From Paenibacillus montaniterrae (GTDB lineage: Bacteria > Bacillota > Bacilli > Paenibacillales > Paenibacillaceae), in the NCBI RefSeq assembly GCF_018403185.1, contig NZ_BOSE01000005.1, positions 186,001 through 250,000 on the forward strand: 64,000 nucleotides of DNA. Direction: 5' to 3'. Positions 9,901-17,892 of the stretch are shown here, one piece after another. Below the pieces are notes generated by a model. That model did not search any database. It worked only from the letters and a program-made list of their open reading frames with translations, and was not told where the DNA came from. The position numbers and the translations under genes are program-made. Within the stretch, counting starts at the first letter, position 1; each line of letters opens with the position of its first letter.

Positions 9901-11443
9901 TACCGCCTGTCGTTGACAGTATATCCGCCAAGGCATAGCTGCTTGCGACAGTAGATTTCAGCTCGCCATTCACATAGAGCTTGGTGTCCGCGGCTGAAAC
10001 GACAATATCAACATGCTTCCATCCTGTGCTGCTGCTCGTCTGCGCACTTTGCGGACGCGCCCCGCTGTTAAAGTATCGCTCTACCGTTATCGAGTCTGTT
10101 TTATCTAAAATGCCCACATAGCGCTCACTGAGATAGCTTTGTGTGGACGTGTCAGGAGCGGCAAACAATACCCAGCCGCTTCCTCCGCTCGTCTTGCTGT
10201 CATAGGAAATCGTGAACTCGTCAAGCCCGGCAAGCAGCGGCGTTCCATCCTCCTTCGTTACGTTCAACCAAAAGCTGCTGCTTATATTGGCAGCTTTTCC
10301 GTTGCCTTCAAAGGAATCAGCATAGCTTGCGGTGCCTTGAACAACTGCTTTAGCTCCTCCACCTGCAAGTCCACTACTTGCATCATCAAAGTTAAAGTCT
10401 GCAATTAAAAAGTCCCCTGCGTCAAAAGGCGGCACAATGACAGTGTAGGCTTGACTGAAGTCAAACCAGCTCATTGTCAGCGTCACTTCCTTGGCACTTG
10501 CTCCTTTTTCCGGACGATTTACTGCGCCTGAGCTTGGGTCAATAACGCTGCTGTCACTGGATTGCCAGACCAGATTCGGATCGCTAAATAATGCTAGCTG
10601 CTGACGAACGATCAAGCCGTCCAACAACGGCTTTAATGCGAGCAGTTCGTTCCAGGTGAAGCTGCGTATTTCATTGGCTAGCGCAAGTGCTGCATCCTCG
10701 CCTAGTGCAGTATTGAAAATACGCACATCACGGTAATGCGTATCCAAATTAGAGTAGGTCGCTATCGTGCGATTAAGTCGAAATTGCCCGTTGCCAATCT
10801 CATCTGCTCCAATCCCCTCAGAATCCACCTCTGCAGCTTTAACTCCGTCAACCCAAACGATCAGCTTGCCGGTATCAGCTGTTCCATCCAACGAAATCGT
10901 ATAGTTATGCCACATATCGGCTGCTGGCGCCGGAAAGCTGGCGGTAACAACATCTGCACCATTATGCTTAAGCACAACCGCAGCCATGCCCTCGCTATAG
11001 TAAGGTCGAAGCGTAATATTGCTATCATTGTTGGCCCCATAGGATAGCAGCGTATTTTGCGAGCTGGTTGCGCGTGTCTGTGTCTTATTTAATTTAACAT
11101 TCAGCGAAAATGAAATTTCTTCCCCTGTTACTGGCGTGCCGGGATTGCTGCCCGCAATATGACCGTTGTTGGCATTGCCGGGATTGACTAATGACACGTA
11201 ATCGGTTCGCCAGACTGGATCGCTGCCGCTCAGCGCCTCACTTGGGTTCAGCTTGTTTTTATATTGATAGGTGCTGTTTAATGGGTAATGCGCTACCAGA
11301 CCTGCTGGCTCGTCCTCCTCCCCTTCTGCCGCGTGAGCATAATGAAGCGATGTGAATGTGCTTAAAATAATCGTTGCGGTAAACAGCAAAAGCATTGATT
11401 TCCTAAGTCTATTCCTCGCTTTTTTCCATGCTTCAGATTTCAT
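3935..11443 (-). CDS. Giant SLH-anchored double GH43-like exo-beta-1,3-galactanase-type surface enzyme
   Basis: A 2502-residue secreted protein. The start at 11443 is set by AGGGGG 8 bases upstream and by the signal peptide that follows (cleavage near AHA, residue 38). Domains in order: LamG-like 48-260; bacterial Ig-like 262-340; LamG-like 350-550; chitobiase C-terminal-type 555-630; FN3 640-715; a five-blade GH43-like module 725-1025; CBM32/F5-8C 1028-1168; FIVAR-like helix pair 1172-1235; a GH43 module 1240-1625 with [13 protein letters not shown] and [11 protein letters not shown] as in GH43_24 exo-beta-1,3-galactanases; a second CBM32 1630-1775; two FIVAR repeats 1780-1940; a Pro-Val-Asp linker 1940-2076; a third FIVAR; a second short linker; FN3; and three SLH domains 2325-2502. 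It is probably a wall-bound arabinogalactan degrader. Which GH43 module is active is inferred. Confidence 0.85.
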   Translation of the reverse strand: MKSEAWKKARNRLRKSMLLLFTATIILSTFTSLHYAHAAEGEEDEPAGLVAHYPLNSTYQYKNKLNPSEALSGSDPVWRTDYVSLVNPGNANNGHIAGSNPGTPVTGEEISFSLNVKLNKTQTRATSSQNTLLSYGANNDSNITLRPYYSEGMAAVVLKHNGADVVTASFPAPAADMWHNYTISLDGTADTGKLIVWVDGVKAAEVDSEGIGADEIGNGQFRLNRTIATYSNLDTHYRDVRIFNTALGEDAALALANEIRSFTWNELLALKPLLDGLIVRQQLALFSDPNLVWQSSDSSVIDPSSGAVNRPEKGASAKEVTLTMSWFDFSQAYTVIVPPFDAGDFLIADFNFDDASSGLAGGGAKAVVQGTASYADSFEGNGKAANISSSFWLNVTKEDGTPLLAGLDEFTISYDSKTSGGSGWVLFAAPDTSTQSYLSERYVGILDKTDSITVERYFNSGARPQSAQTSSSTGWKHVDIVVSAADTKLYVNGELKSTVASSYALADILSTTGGIVQLGKGNWGSGEYYIGLLDNVQIFSKALTPEDLIEYRITNIPPVISPAGGQVYVPVTITHPAGNSYIYYTTDGSEPTLESTKYTGPFQIDKNTTVKTAAIAPNGQSSEIRSAQFYGSSWAATALEFRLDGQETVNNVKVSWPLIAGADYYEVYRGDTLIGRVYGDTVDDYGLELGQDYSYTVKAIRGGVAVGTAETNSVHTFTYDPSAVTRKKNNYTGDSTLDEGSSYGIKVGDTWYHYSYRAARDSQTGIVTTSIYELSGTDGRNYGNERLLGSFEDMRVEGEGYKLNPTTGKVVFTAHEEASSAYTRAHIFIASVTPGGNDFTATFRGRPFDKDARDMVLFVDEDQTAYIIFATRGNNDLAIVKLNEDWEEPVEIVNTIFEGQHKESPAIMKHNGYYYFYGSTANGWYPSQAEYASAATLDGEWTPLRALGNGSTYATQGNGMSKWIGANGREVVLANGYHWGAQYAENFKDPMGTYTRQFPVVFHNGIVTGDWFHQLDWDANYGIIPVQAGQFLSLGKQATDSHGLDATAVTDGADLASSPRVQHSSLPYHIVIDLENPAQISEINLTTRIVMGSDAVYRYTLEGSKDNESWTQLVDGSQNKVVGFITNPIADNGQYRYIRLTVNEIINVHNGHGATWADGIIELAVFGTPHVDKTALQAVYDEKKDTEKGNYTNAAWSKITRALNHAAAVLADDSATQWTVDRATLQIEEAFRWAQTVQPQHILDYASVGVPVGETWYDTEGNPIQAHGGGFLQQTAEDGKPIYYWVGENKIHNSAVFHAVSLYSSRDLVNWTYEGDIIDQFTETVKGAEYTLLDNKWERPKLLYNEKTGKYVLWGHWETAGSYASSQVVVATADHVAGPYTVLGHWRPGGTLRNWRSEGGIILDSEHYKTNGIKATVPTSVQNDIAQMGYTSRDFTVFMDDDGTAYLVSAEGHSMRVHRLNDEYTDVDFTTYSFSDPATKADDFESYNFYDGVGREAPAVVRAEHGYYMAASGQSGWLPNQGTISYTTDLADPDGWTPVKEDGLIMEKYAFGNNSTYYSQPTNIMKLINADGEKTYVYMGDRWRVGQLADSRYVWLPMTIDESEQTASIAFTTGWKLDAETGNVQLPQVHLVSQGKPATITNNDGVQGIEKANDGYAFNLRTSGDSTHFFGGLVAPYEYTIDLEAVYDLSRIDVAYRLYNGSEMYHGYQILASQDNESWTELVNKNDNRWAGFNSDAISGSYRYVKLKVNSVRNVHNNNLSNGWGSGLVEVQIYANSADPIDKAALEEKIAEAVMLVDAAEAGTEPGQYPPEAIEALTAAISTAQAAAERAEATQSELDQALISLLAAIEAFQAAVIVDQEKPADKAELEEAIAEAEALVTEAEIGAEPGQYPAEALEALEEAIAAAQTVLQNANAAQEEVDAEVERLLAAIKTFKKLVNVDPIDPVDPVDPVDPVDPVDPVDPVDPVDPVDPVDPVDPVDPVDPVDPVDPVDPVNPVDPEDPVDPVDPVDPVDPVDPVDPVDPVDPVDPVDPVDPVDPVDPVDPVDPVDPVNPVDPEDPVDPVDPVDPVDPEDPVGSVDRAALEEKITEAEALVDAAEAGTKPGQYPAFAIAALKKAISAAQLVMDQANVTQEEVNKAAASLEAAIETFKKLVNVGPIDPIDPVEPVDPVDPVDPIDPVDPEEPVDVVAPTWPSNSLIVPTAVAQTSLTLIWTIAEDNVAVARYKVTWDEGSKQAVVIGNVNSFHVTGLQPDTSYTFKIEAVDAAGNWSETGPSVTVRTLPIYSGGSVIVPPAEQEETELPVDQEAESSHESEEPASQEHVEQPEFIFTDIAGHWAESAIKRAAALQIVNGHLNNQFKPNAATTRAEFVVMLYNAFLWKGDAAQLAFTDNDQIGAWANDAIAQAMQRGIIKGYGDGSFRPNQEITRTEMAILLARVLDLPAADSKSTQFTDDALIPEWGKGAVESMRQLGIIGGRSSNSFAPNEYATRAEAVVMILRALEK
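5215..5625 (-). repeat. 9-bp minisatellite coding (Pro-Val-Asp)n with 171-bp higher-order duplication
   Basis: About 45 tandem 9-bp units (GGATCCACC-like on the plus strand) encode a PVD linker with occasional PED and PVN. The block starting TCTGGATCTACTGGGTTCAC at 5271 recurs at 5442, an offset of exactly 171 bp (19 units), with near identity for about 100 bases. The array therefore grew by duplicating a larger block. A short related array lies at about 4885-4975. Length variation between strains is expected from slippage. Confidence 0.9.
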
Positions 11444-11472
11444 AACAATTCCCCCTGTTTTCAAGGTATAAT

Positions 11473-11486
11473 AGAAACCGTTTTCA
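11473..11486 (-). promoter_or_regulatory. Candidate CcpA cre site of the galactanase gene
   Basis: On the minus strand TGAAAACGGTTTCT matches the cre consensus TGWAANCGNTNWCA except for the last base. It lies about 30 bases before the start codon and just downstream of a TATAAT box (minus strand, about 11490-11497). A protein bound there would block transcription, as expected for catabolite repression by CcpA. Confidence 0.55.
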
Positions 11487-11520
11487 TAAATTATATAAGC
11501 ACATTTTGTCCTCTTAATTA

Positions 11521-11547
11521 AAGTGCAAATTCGCCTCATCACTGAAC
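11521..11547 (-). promoter_or_regulatory. Bipartite upstream motif TGTTCA-N13-TTTGCACTT
   Basis: On the minus strand TGTTCA, 13 other bases and TTTGCACTT precede a TATAAT-like box by about 23 bases and the start codon by about 78. The same two half-sites with the same 13-base gap occur at 32902-32928 before the second ABC permease operon, at nearly the same distance from its start. This fits a binding site for a shared AraC-type activator. Confidence 0.5.
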
Positions 11548-11622
11548 ATTCCCGCAATATCATAAATGTGCACATATATCAAAAAAGTTCACAGGGGCAT
11601 CCCCTCTTTGTTCAACATTCTG

Positions 11623-11688
11623 GTATCGTTCTACTATTGATTACAAATATGAACAGCTATAATAAAGCTGAAATGTTCAGAACGATAC
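11623..11688 (+). promoter_or_regulatory. Promoter of the Cache-AraC gene flanked by a 10-bp inverted repeat
   Basis: GTATCGTTCT (11623-11632) and its exact complement AGAACGATAC (11679-11688) flank a promoter-like TTGATT-N15-TATAAT. TGTTCA or TGAACA words also recur nearby. The arrangement suggests a dimer bridging two half-sites, possibly autoregulation by the gene that starts at 11710. Confidence 0.4.
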
Positions 11689-11709
11689 AATAGGAAAAGG
11701 GGAGTACAT

Positions 11710-13941
11710 ATGAGACTGAACAAAATTCGAAAGCACGGCAGCCTGTATGTAAAAATGCTGCTTGGCATTACGCTTGGCATTGTAATCGTATTGATTGCAA
11801 GCTCATCGGTCTACTATTTTTCATTTACACGCATTTTGCAGCAAAAAGCATTTGAATCCGATTTAAGCGACCTGAAGCATACCGGGCATGCGATAGCGAT
11901 TACGACTGAAAATGCTCAAACTGTCTCCTTTCAAATTTACCGCAACAGCTCGATTGCCAAAATTCTTTATTACAGCAATCCTCATCCGTTCGATATCCAG
12001 GGCGCTATGCTCGATCTAAGCAATTATTTAAGCTCGATGCCGTTTATTGAATCAATCTATGTGTACAATGCTGCCCAGGAACGCTACTATATCGTTTCGC
12101 AAAACGGGCAAAAAGGTGTTATTCAGGCAGAGCAGCTGACGGATACTGCTTTTATGGAAATTGTAAGCGATTACCGAAGCTATAAGCCGTTTGCTCCAAT
12201 ACCGCGGATTATTGAGTCTGATGACCAGACAAGCAGCGGCACGGCTGTCTATACCTATTTATGCTATGATGCCATCCGCGCCGACAATAAAATGAATTCG
12301 GCAATAGCGGTTAATATTTCAGCAGACTGGATTAACCAGGGCATCTATCTAAATGAGAGCAATGAAGCGGATCAAATGTTTCTTGTCGACAACCAGGGCG
12401 TCGTCCGTTCTATCGAAAATTTGATTGCACTGGATTCTGATTCAAGCGATGCTGGCACATTGCTGACTCTAAATCCTGACAAGCAAGCGGCCTATTCGAT
12501 TTCCAGCTTTAACGGAACTCGATCATTGTTAAGCTATACGGCGCGGGATCAGTTTGGCTGGTATTATGTGCGTGTTTCCCCATATCAGCAAATTGTTGGA
12601 GAAGTGCAGCAGGTAGGCGTGACTACGATTCAAATCGCTTCTATTATATTGATAGCAGGCTTGCTGCTGTCATGGCTGTTGTCGAAGTATTTGTATGTTC
12701 CGATTAATAAAATCGAGATTCGTATGGAGGATCTTGAATCGGAATGGCGCAACAGCAGCTATACAATCAGGCAGAATACTCTGCACAAGCTGCTGCAAAT
12801 TCAAGGCTTTGATCCGAAGCTGCAGCTGGAAAAGCTGCGCAGAGTCGGGATTCAGTTCGATTTTACAAGCCCGTATCACTTGATATATTTGCGAATCGAT
12901 CGATTTGAGGAACTGAAGCAGCAAGGCCATGGAGATGTGCTGACCTATAAATTTGCGATTATGAACATTAGTACGGAAATTTGCTCGAAATATTTCCGCG
13001 TAGAAGCGCTGGATTTGGAGGATGACAGCTTGCTTATGTTCGTTAATGTGCCCGAAGCCTCCACGGTTGCCCCAGATACTCTGGGCGTTATTTTGAAGGA
13101 GGTGCAGGCTGCCTGCAAGGAATATTTGCGGCTCGGGCTATCGATTGCGGTTACTCCGCTTTGCAGCGATCCGTATCAGCTGCATACGCTGTACAAGCAA
13201 GCTAGAGAGGCTTCACTGCATCGTTTCTTTGAAGGAAGAGGCGCCATTATCGACATGTCGAAGCAGCACTTCGAGCAGAAGCCGCATCATTTCCCGATCG
13301 GGAAGGAAAAACGCTTGATCGAGGCATTGAAAACCGGCAGGCAGGAGGAAGCCAAACTGCTATTCAGCGAGATTATGGAGGAGACACGCGCTTATTCGAT
13401 TCATACGGCCCAGTTGACTGTTAAGCATTTGACAGCAACCTTGGAAAATATGGTGGCGGAAATAGAACGCAACGGCTCTCTGCAGCTTGGCTTTGGATCA
13501 GAGCTGCACGTTCCGAGATTTGAAAACGTTGAGACGCTCGAAGAGCTGACACATGATTTTCATCAGCTCTTCGATACGATTATGTCGAAGCTGAATGAGA
13601 AAAGAAGCGGCAAGCAGGAAGAACTTATACGTAAAATTAACGAAATTATTGCACAAGAGTTCGCAAATCCTATGCTTAGTCTGAACTACATTGCAGACGA
13701 GCTGGGCATGTCCACCTACCATATTAGCCGGGTGTACCGCCAGCAAAACTCAGCGACAATTATTGATGCCATCAACGATTATCGTATGGAGCATGCCAAG
13801 CAGCTGCTAACCAACACCGAGACCTCGATCGCCGAAATTTCAGCGAAAACGGGCTATACAAGCAGCTCTTATTTCCATCGCATGTTCAAAAAGCTGTATG
13901 GCGTCACCCCTTCCGAGTTTCGTAAAGCCAATCGTTGCTAA
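11710..13941 (+). CDS. Membrane-bound Cache sensor with C-terminal AraC DNA-binding domain
   Basis: A 743-residue one-component membrane regulator. The first membrane helix is about residues 15-38 (MLLGITLGIVIVLIASSSVY) and a large extracellular Cache-like sensor covers about 40-295. The second helix is about 305-328, followed by a long cytoplasmic region. An AraC HTH pair covers about 640-740, ending SSYFHRMFKKLYGVTPSEF. GGGGAG lies just before the ATG at 11710. Proteins of this layout in Paenibacillus usually sit next to the glycan genes they control. Here it is divergent from the galactanase gene, so it most likely senses its products outside the cell. Confidence 0.85.
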   Translation: MRLNKIRKHGSLYVKMLLGITLGIVIVLIASSSVYYFSFTRILQQKAFESDLSDLKHTGHAIAITTENAQTVSFQIYRNSSIAKILYYSNPHPFDIQGAMLDLSNYLSSMPFIESIYVYNAAQERYYIVSQNGQKGVIQAEQLTDTAFMEIVSDYRSYKPFAPIPRIIESDDQTSSGTAVYTYLCYDAIRADNKMNSAIAVNISADWINQGIYLNESNEADQMFLVDNQGVVRSIENLIALDSDSSDAGTLLTLNPDKQAAYSISSFNGTRSLLSYTARDQFGWYYVRVSPYQQIVGEVQQVGVTTIQIASIILIAGLLLSWLLSKYLYVPINKIEIRMEDLESEWRNSSYTIRQNTLHKLLQIQGFDPKLQLEKLRRVGIQFDFTSPYHLIYLRIDRFEELKQQGHGDVLTYKFAIMNISTEICSKYFRVEALDLEDDSLLMFVNVPEASTVAPDTLGVILKEVQAACKEYLRLGLSIAVTPLCSDPYQLHTLYKQAREASLHRFFEGRGAIIDMSKQHFEQKPHHFPIGKEKRLIEALKTGRQEEAKLLFSEIMEETRAYSIHTAQLTVKHLTATLENMVAEIERNGSLQLGFGSELHVPRFENVETLEELTHDFHQLFDTIMSKLNEKRSGKQEELIRKINEIIAQEFANPMLSLNYIADELGMSTYHISRVYRQQNSATIIDAINDYRMEHAKQLLTNTETSIAEISAKTGYTSSSYFHRMFKKLYGVTPSEFRKANRC

Positions 13942-14020
13942 ACGGTTGCTTGCTTATGAACGATTCGCTATAGTGGAGAGAGATAAGCTTCCGTACATAT
14001 TTAATTAGGAGGGAATGCGC

Positions 14021-14896
14021 TTGGTTTCTCGTGTAGTCGCCGGTTTGAATGAAGAGCCTCTCGATTTTGCATATAGACGGATCAGTGTCGACAACCAGTT
14101 CAAGGAAACGTTCCACTCCCATCGCGGCACCGAGATTTTATTAATCCATCAAGGAAGCGGAACGATGATCGTCAACAACGTCAGCTATGATATTAGACCA
14201 GGCATGCTATGTATATTTCAGCCCTATCAGCTGCATCATCTAAAGCTCGATTATTCAGACCATCAATCCTTTGAGCGTTCTCTAGCTACCTTTGAACCAA
14301 CAATGTTCGCTTCATATTTTGAGAAATGGCCGGCTCTCCAGGCCTTTTACAACTATATAAACACAAGCATCCTTCCTTCTCCGTGCATTTATGGAGTGGA
14401 AGAGACTCATGAAATGGTGACGCTGTTCCAAAGCATGCAGCAACGGCTGTCGAGCTTGTCCGAGGCTGAGCAGCTTGAGGAAATTTCTTTGTTTCTCGTG
14501 CAGCTGTTTCGCAGCTTGAAGCCGCTGTGGCAAAAGCAGCAGGTTCAGCTAAAACCGTTTCGCACTCGCAAAAATCATCATGTGGAGCAAATGCTGGGAT
14601 GGATTGAGCAGCATTATACGAAGCCGTTTCATCTTGATGAGATGGCCAAGGAGCTGCATCTGTCTACCTATCATTTGTCGCATACGTTCAAGGAAACGGT
14701 CGGCATCAGCATTACCGAGTATATTGCTACGCGCAGAACCCATCAAGCGCTGCTGCTGCTCACTACGACGGATAAGCCGATCGCGTTGATCGCGGAAGAG
14801 ATTGGCATTACAAACTGCTCGTATTTCTGCAAATTTTTTAAATCTCGCATGGGGGCTACGCCCCATCAATACCGCAAAAGATGGACCAAACAGTAG
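14021..14896 (+). CDS. AraC family transcriptional regulator
   Basis: A 291-residue regulator with a cupin N-terminus (HSHRGTEILLIHQGSGTMIV, RPGMLCIFQPYQLHHL) and an AraC HTH pair at the C-terminus (MLGWIEQHYTKPFHLDEMAK; CSYFCKFFKSRMGATP). An ATG at 14015 is only one base after AGGAGG (14008-14013), too close to be used. The TTG at 14021 has seven-base spacing and is preferred. The gene follows the Cache-AraC gene by about 80 bases and may be co-transcribed with it. It belongs to the galactanase block, but its target is unknown. Confidence 0.85.
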   Translation: MVSRVVAGLNEEPLDFAYRRISVDNQFKETFHSHRGTEILLIHQGSGTMIVNNVSYDIRPGMLCIFQPYQLHHLKLDYSDHQSFERSLATFEPTMFASYFEKWPALQAFYNYINTSILPSPCIYGVEETHEMVTLFQSMQQRLSSLSEAEQLEEISLFLVQLFRSLKPLWQKQQVQLKPFRTRKNHHVEQMLGWIEQHYTKPFHLDEMAKELHLSTYHLSHTFKETVGISITEYIATRRTHQALLLLTTTDKPIALIAEEIGITNCSYFCKFFKSRMGATPHQYRKRWTKQ

Positions 14897-14903
14897 AGAG
14901 GTA

Positions 14904-15073
14904 GTTTAAAAAGCTGGACTTTGATGACGAGGTGACTTCTTTGTAGCGTTGTCGACGGCGAATATGTCACGCTACCGAAAGCTCCGGTGCTCACGTAGCG
15001 GTTATCTACGCTGCGCTCCTCGCTTTCTAGTATCGTGCCATCTTCTTGGTCCTGAAAGCCCAGCTTTTTAAAC
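14904..15073 (+). repeat. 167-bp repeat family, copy A1 (type II arms)
   Basis: Ends are inverted: GTTTAAAAAGCTGG at the left and CCAGCTTTTTAAAC (with one internal C inserted) at the right. Inner arms are TGTCACGCTACCGAAAG and CTTTCTAGTATCGTGCCA. The centre carries GGTGCTCACGTAGC and CTACGCTGCGCTCCTC. It lies in the gap between two convergent genes. Nine further full copies lie in this window. Confidence 0.85.
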
Positions 15074-15088
15074 CTCATTGTAAGGTAA

Positions 15089-15254
15089 TTCAAAAACTGG
15101 ACTTTGATGACGAGGTAGTGCGTTGTGGTGGATTCGACGTCGAATCTTGGACGCTAGCGAAAACTGCGGTGCTCACGTAGCTCTGCTCTACGCTGCGCTC
15201 CTCATTTTCTACTAGCGTCCAAGCTTCTTGGTCCTGAAAGCCCAGCTATTTAAA
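15089..15254 (+). repeat. 167-bp repeat family, copy A2 (type I arms)
   Basis: Same frame as A1, but the inner arms are CTTGGACGCTAGCGAAAAC and TTTTCTACTAGCGTCCAAG, which pair with each other. Separated from A1 by 15 bases resembling the spacer between other tandem copies (CTCATTGTAA). Confidence 0.85.
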
Positions 15255-15271
15255 CCTCGATTGGAAGGTGA

Positions 15272-15437
15272 TTCAAAAACTGGACTTTGATGACGAGGTG
15301 ATTGCGTTGGAGGTTACTCGACGTCGAATCTTGGACGCTAACGAAAACTGCGGTGCTCACGTAGCTCTGCTCTACGCTGCGCTCCTCGTTTTCTACTAGC
15401 GTCCAACCTTCTTGGTCCTGAAAGCCCAATTTTTGAA
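15272..15437 (+). repeat. 167-bp repeat family, copy A3 (type I arms) plus a lone left end
   Basis: A third tandem copy with TTGGACGCTAACGAAAAC and GTTTTCTACTAGCGTCCAA arms. A solitary left end (TTCAAAAACTGGGCTTT, 15454-15470) follows directly and stops at the 3' end of the dehydrogenase gene, suggesting a truncated fourth copy. Confidence 0.85.
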
Positions 15438-15476
15438 TTCTTATTGGAAGAGTGTTCAAAAACTGGGCTTTGCAAT

Positions 15477-16550
15477 TTATTCAATATGGGTTGCGTTGAG
15501 TTGGGCGATTATGCTTAGCTCGGCTGCTTTGAAGGCGTGCTCTTGTGTCATGGCATGCTCTGTGCGGTTTATGCAGTCGAGTATTAATTGGCCGAAGTAG
15601 GGATGTCCTACTTTGCCTGATACGTTCATGTAATGCTCTCCTTCGGAATTGACTAAATATACGTTGTCCCCGCTTCGCTCTCGGCCGATGTCTACATATT
15701 TGCGCAGCTCAATGTAGCCGTCGGTGCCAAGAATGGTCGTACGTCCGTCTCCCCAGGTCGACAGACCGTCTGGCGTAAACCAATCCACTCTGAAATACCC
15801 TGTTGCACCGTTGTCTCCGACCAGTGTCGCGTCGCCGAAGTCTTCAAATTTGGCATATTGCTTATGATGATAGTTTGCTTTCTTGCTATGAACGACTTGT
15901 GCGTTTTGCGCACCTGTGTAATATAAAAACTGTTCAATCTGATGGCTGCCGATATCGCACAATATTCCGCCGAAACGCTCTCTGTCGAAGAACCACTCCG
16001 GGCGACTGTTGGCGCTGATTCGATGAGGTCCCAGGCCGATCACTTGTATGACACGTCCGATCGCTCCCTGCTCGATTAATTGTCCGGCGTATACCGCACT
16101 TTCCACATGGAGCCGTTCACTGTAATAGACCGCATATTTCTGCTTCGTTTCCTCAACCTTTTGCTTCGCCAATTGCAGCTGCTCCAATGTTGTAAGCGGT
16201 GCTTTATCGGTAAAATAGTCCTTCCCATGCGACATTACGCGCAAGCCTAATGCACAGCGCTCTGAAGGAATAGCTGCCCCTGCTACGAGCTGAATGCTGC
16301 TATCCTGTAAAATTTCTTGCTCCGAGCGAGCAATTTTTACATCAGGAAAGCTCTTTTGAAATGCCGCAACCTTCGCTGGATCAGGATCGTATACCCATTC
16401 CAGTTGAGCGCCAGCCGCTATTAGTCCAGCACTCATCCCATATATATGACCGTGGTCAAGACCGATTGCCGCAAAGCGAAACTCTCCAGGCGAACAAACC
16501 GGGCTTGGCTTCGCCTGCGGGACATAATACATTCCACTCTTTTTATCCAT
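15477..16550 (-). CDS. Gfo/Idh/MocA family dehydrogenase (second of a pair)
   Basis: A 357-residue NAD(P)-dependent sugar or inositol-type oxidoreductase. The N-terminal Rossmann fold has FAAIGLDHGHIYGMSAGLI rather than a classical GxGxxG. The C-terminal alpha/beta domain carries GGILCDIGSHQIEQFLYYTG. The upstream in-frame GTG is ignored because the ATG at 16550 is preceded by AAAGGA. The gene starts inside the end of the other dehydrogenase gene (8-base overlap), so the two are coupled. It closes the GH115/ABC locus and may oxidise or epimerise a released sugar. The exact substrate is unknown. Confidence 0.8.
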   Translation of the reverse strand: MDKKSGMYYVPQAKPSPVCSPGEFRFAAIGLDHGHIYGMSAGLIAAGAQLEWVYDPDPAKVAAFQKSFPDVKIARSEQEILQDSSIQLVAGAAIPSERCALGLRVMSHGKDYFTDKAPLTTLEQLQLAKQKVEETKQKYAVYYSERLHVESAVYAGQLIEQGAIGRVIQVIGLGPHRISANSRPEWFFDRERFGGILCDIGSHQIEQFLYYTGAQNAQVVHSKKANYHHKQYAKFEDFGDATLVGDNGATGYFRVDWFTPDGLSTWGDGRTTILGTDGYIELRKYVDIGRERSGDNVYLVNSEGEHYMNVSGKVGHPYFGQLILDCINRTEHAMTQEHAFKAAELSIIAQLNATHIE

Positions 16551-17715
16551 GCTGCTCGTTCCTTTCCTCAAGGTTTCTTCCTAATGTGATGTCGAGCTCT
16601 TTGAAGTTTTCAACATGCTGTTTTTTCTCATAGAAGTAAGTGGCATGCTTCAGCACTCCTTCACGTGTATAGAACGGATCATCAGGCTGCAGCGGCAGCT
16701 CTACGCATTGCCCAGTGCTGGCTGATTTGTAAATACTCATAATCAACTCCAGCGTCGCTCTCCCGCTAATACCATCAATGAGCAAATCTGCGCCAGTTTC
16801 AATCGCTGACAGCACATTATCGATTTGTCCTGCATGTCCCTGATGTACAAGCTCAGGCACTCGCTCATAATATTGCTGTATTGCGGTTTCCAGCTCAGCG
16901 TTAGGCTCCGGAAAACCATTAGACCTGGAGACCGATGCTGCAAGCTTCCACGGAGCAGAAATGCGCGCATTTAGTCCCTGGAAAATAAGCTGCTGCTCTT
17001 CTCCATGATGAACAACTGAGCTTGTCACCTGCCCAAGAGCTCCATCCGGGTAACGCAGCATCGCGATCGATAAATCTTCAATTTCTGCGTTGTCATGGGC
17101 TACGTTGCTCATAAAGGCTTGAACCTGACTTGGCCGCCCCTGCATCCAGAGCAGCGCATCAATATGGTGCACCGCATGGTTAAGAGTAGGACCTCCGCCT
17201 TCCTTTTCCCATGTACCGCGCCACCATAAGTCGTAGTAGCAATGTCCGCGCCACCAATAAGAGTCTACCTGGGCATGCAAAATTTTACCTGCCAGCCCGC
17301 TATCCAAAACTGCCTTCAGCTTCATCATCGGATTTGTAAAGCGATTTTGCGCGACAACGGATACGAGCTTCCCGCTGTTGCGTGCTGCTTCATTAATGTC
17401 GTCGCATTCCTTGAGCGATGCCGCCATTGGCTTCTCAATCAAAACATGGCTGCCAGCGTTCAGAAATGAAGTTGCAATTTCCGCATGCACATACGGAGGC
17501 GTACAAATGGATACAAGATCAATCTCTTGATGCAGCAGTTCTTTGTAATCGGATACAATTTGCGCATCAAGCTTGAATTTTTCAGCCAGATTCTGAGCTT
17601 TCTCAGGATAAGTATCACAAACGGCGACAATTTTACAGCGATCGGTAAATTGCAGATAGCCCGCTGCATGAGCGGATGAAATCGCACCTGCGCCGATTAT
17701 TGCTACCTTCAACAT
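16543..17715 (-). CDS. Gfo/Idh/MocA family dehydrogenase (first of a pair)
   Basis: A 390-residue oxidoreductase that starts MLKVAIIGAGAISSAHAAGY, the nucleotide-binding GxGxxG of the family, followed by the typical LIEKPMAAS lysine-proline motif near residue 96. The C-terminal domain carries GGGPTLNHAVHHIDALLWMQ. The start at 17715 is set by GGAGGG six bases upstream, and the longer reading frame before it has no ribosome site. It lies about 180 bases after the GH115-like gene and overlaps the second dehydrogenase. Paired enzymes of this family are common in glycan-utilisation loci; the reaction is not known. Confidence 0.85.
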   Translation of the reverse strand: MLKVAIIGAGAISSAHAAGYLQFTDRCKIVAVCDTYPEKAQNLAEKFKLDAQIVSDYKELLHQEIDLVSICTPPYVHAEIATSFLNAGSHVLIEKPMAASLKECDDINEAARNSGKLVSVVAQNRFTNPMMKLKAVLDSGLAGKILHAQVDSYWWRGHCYYDLWWRGTWEKEGGGPTLNHAVHHIDALLWMQGRPSQVQAFMSNVAHDNAEIEDLSIAMLRYPDGALGQVTSSVVHHGEEQQLIFQGLNARISAPWKLAASVSRSNGFPEPNAELETAIQQYYERVPELVHQGHAGQIDNVLSAIETGADLLIDGISGRATLELIMSIYKSASTGQCVELPLQPDDPFYTREGVLKHATYFYEKKQHVENFKELDITLGRNLEERNEQHG

Positions 17716-17892
17716 ATGCAGCCCTCCAATGTTATTTATGTCATTCCTCTTACTCATCATAAACAATGAAGCCGCTGCAATGTCCTTCTCTGTTGTGGCA
17801 AAAATAACGCTACATTGCGGAAACTTGTTAAACTTGCTATGCCACCATAATAATCCTAATTTTTCAATATATTCAATCGGTCAATGATCTGC

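Noticed and set aside
14866..15459. Short open frames in each 167-bp repeat encoding KLGFQDQE...EERSV
   Set aside because: They are open in several copies, but they lack a ribosome site, the family is palindromic non-coding DNA, and changes follow arm pairing, not codons.
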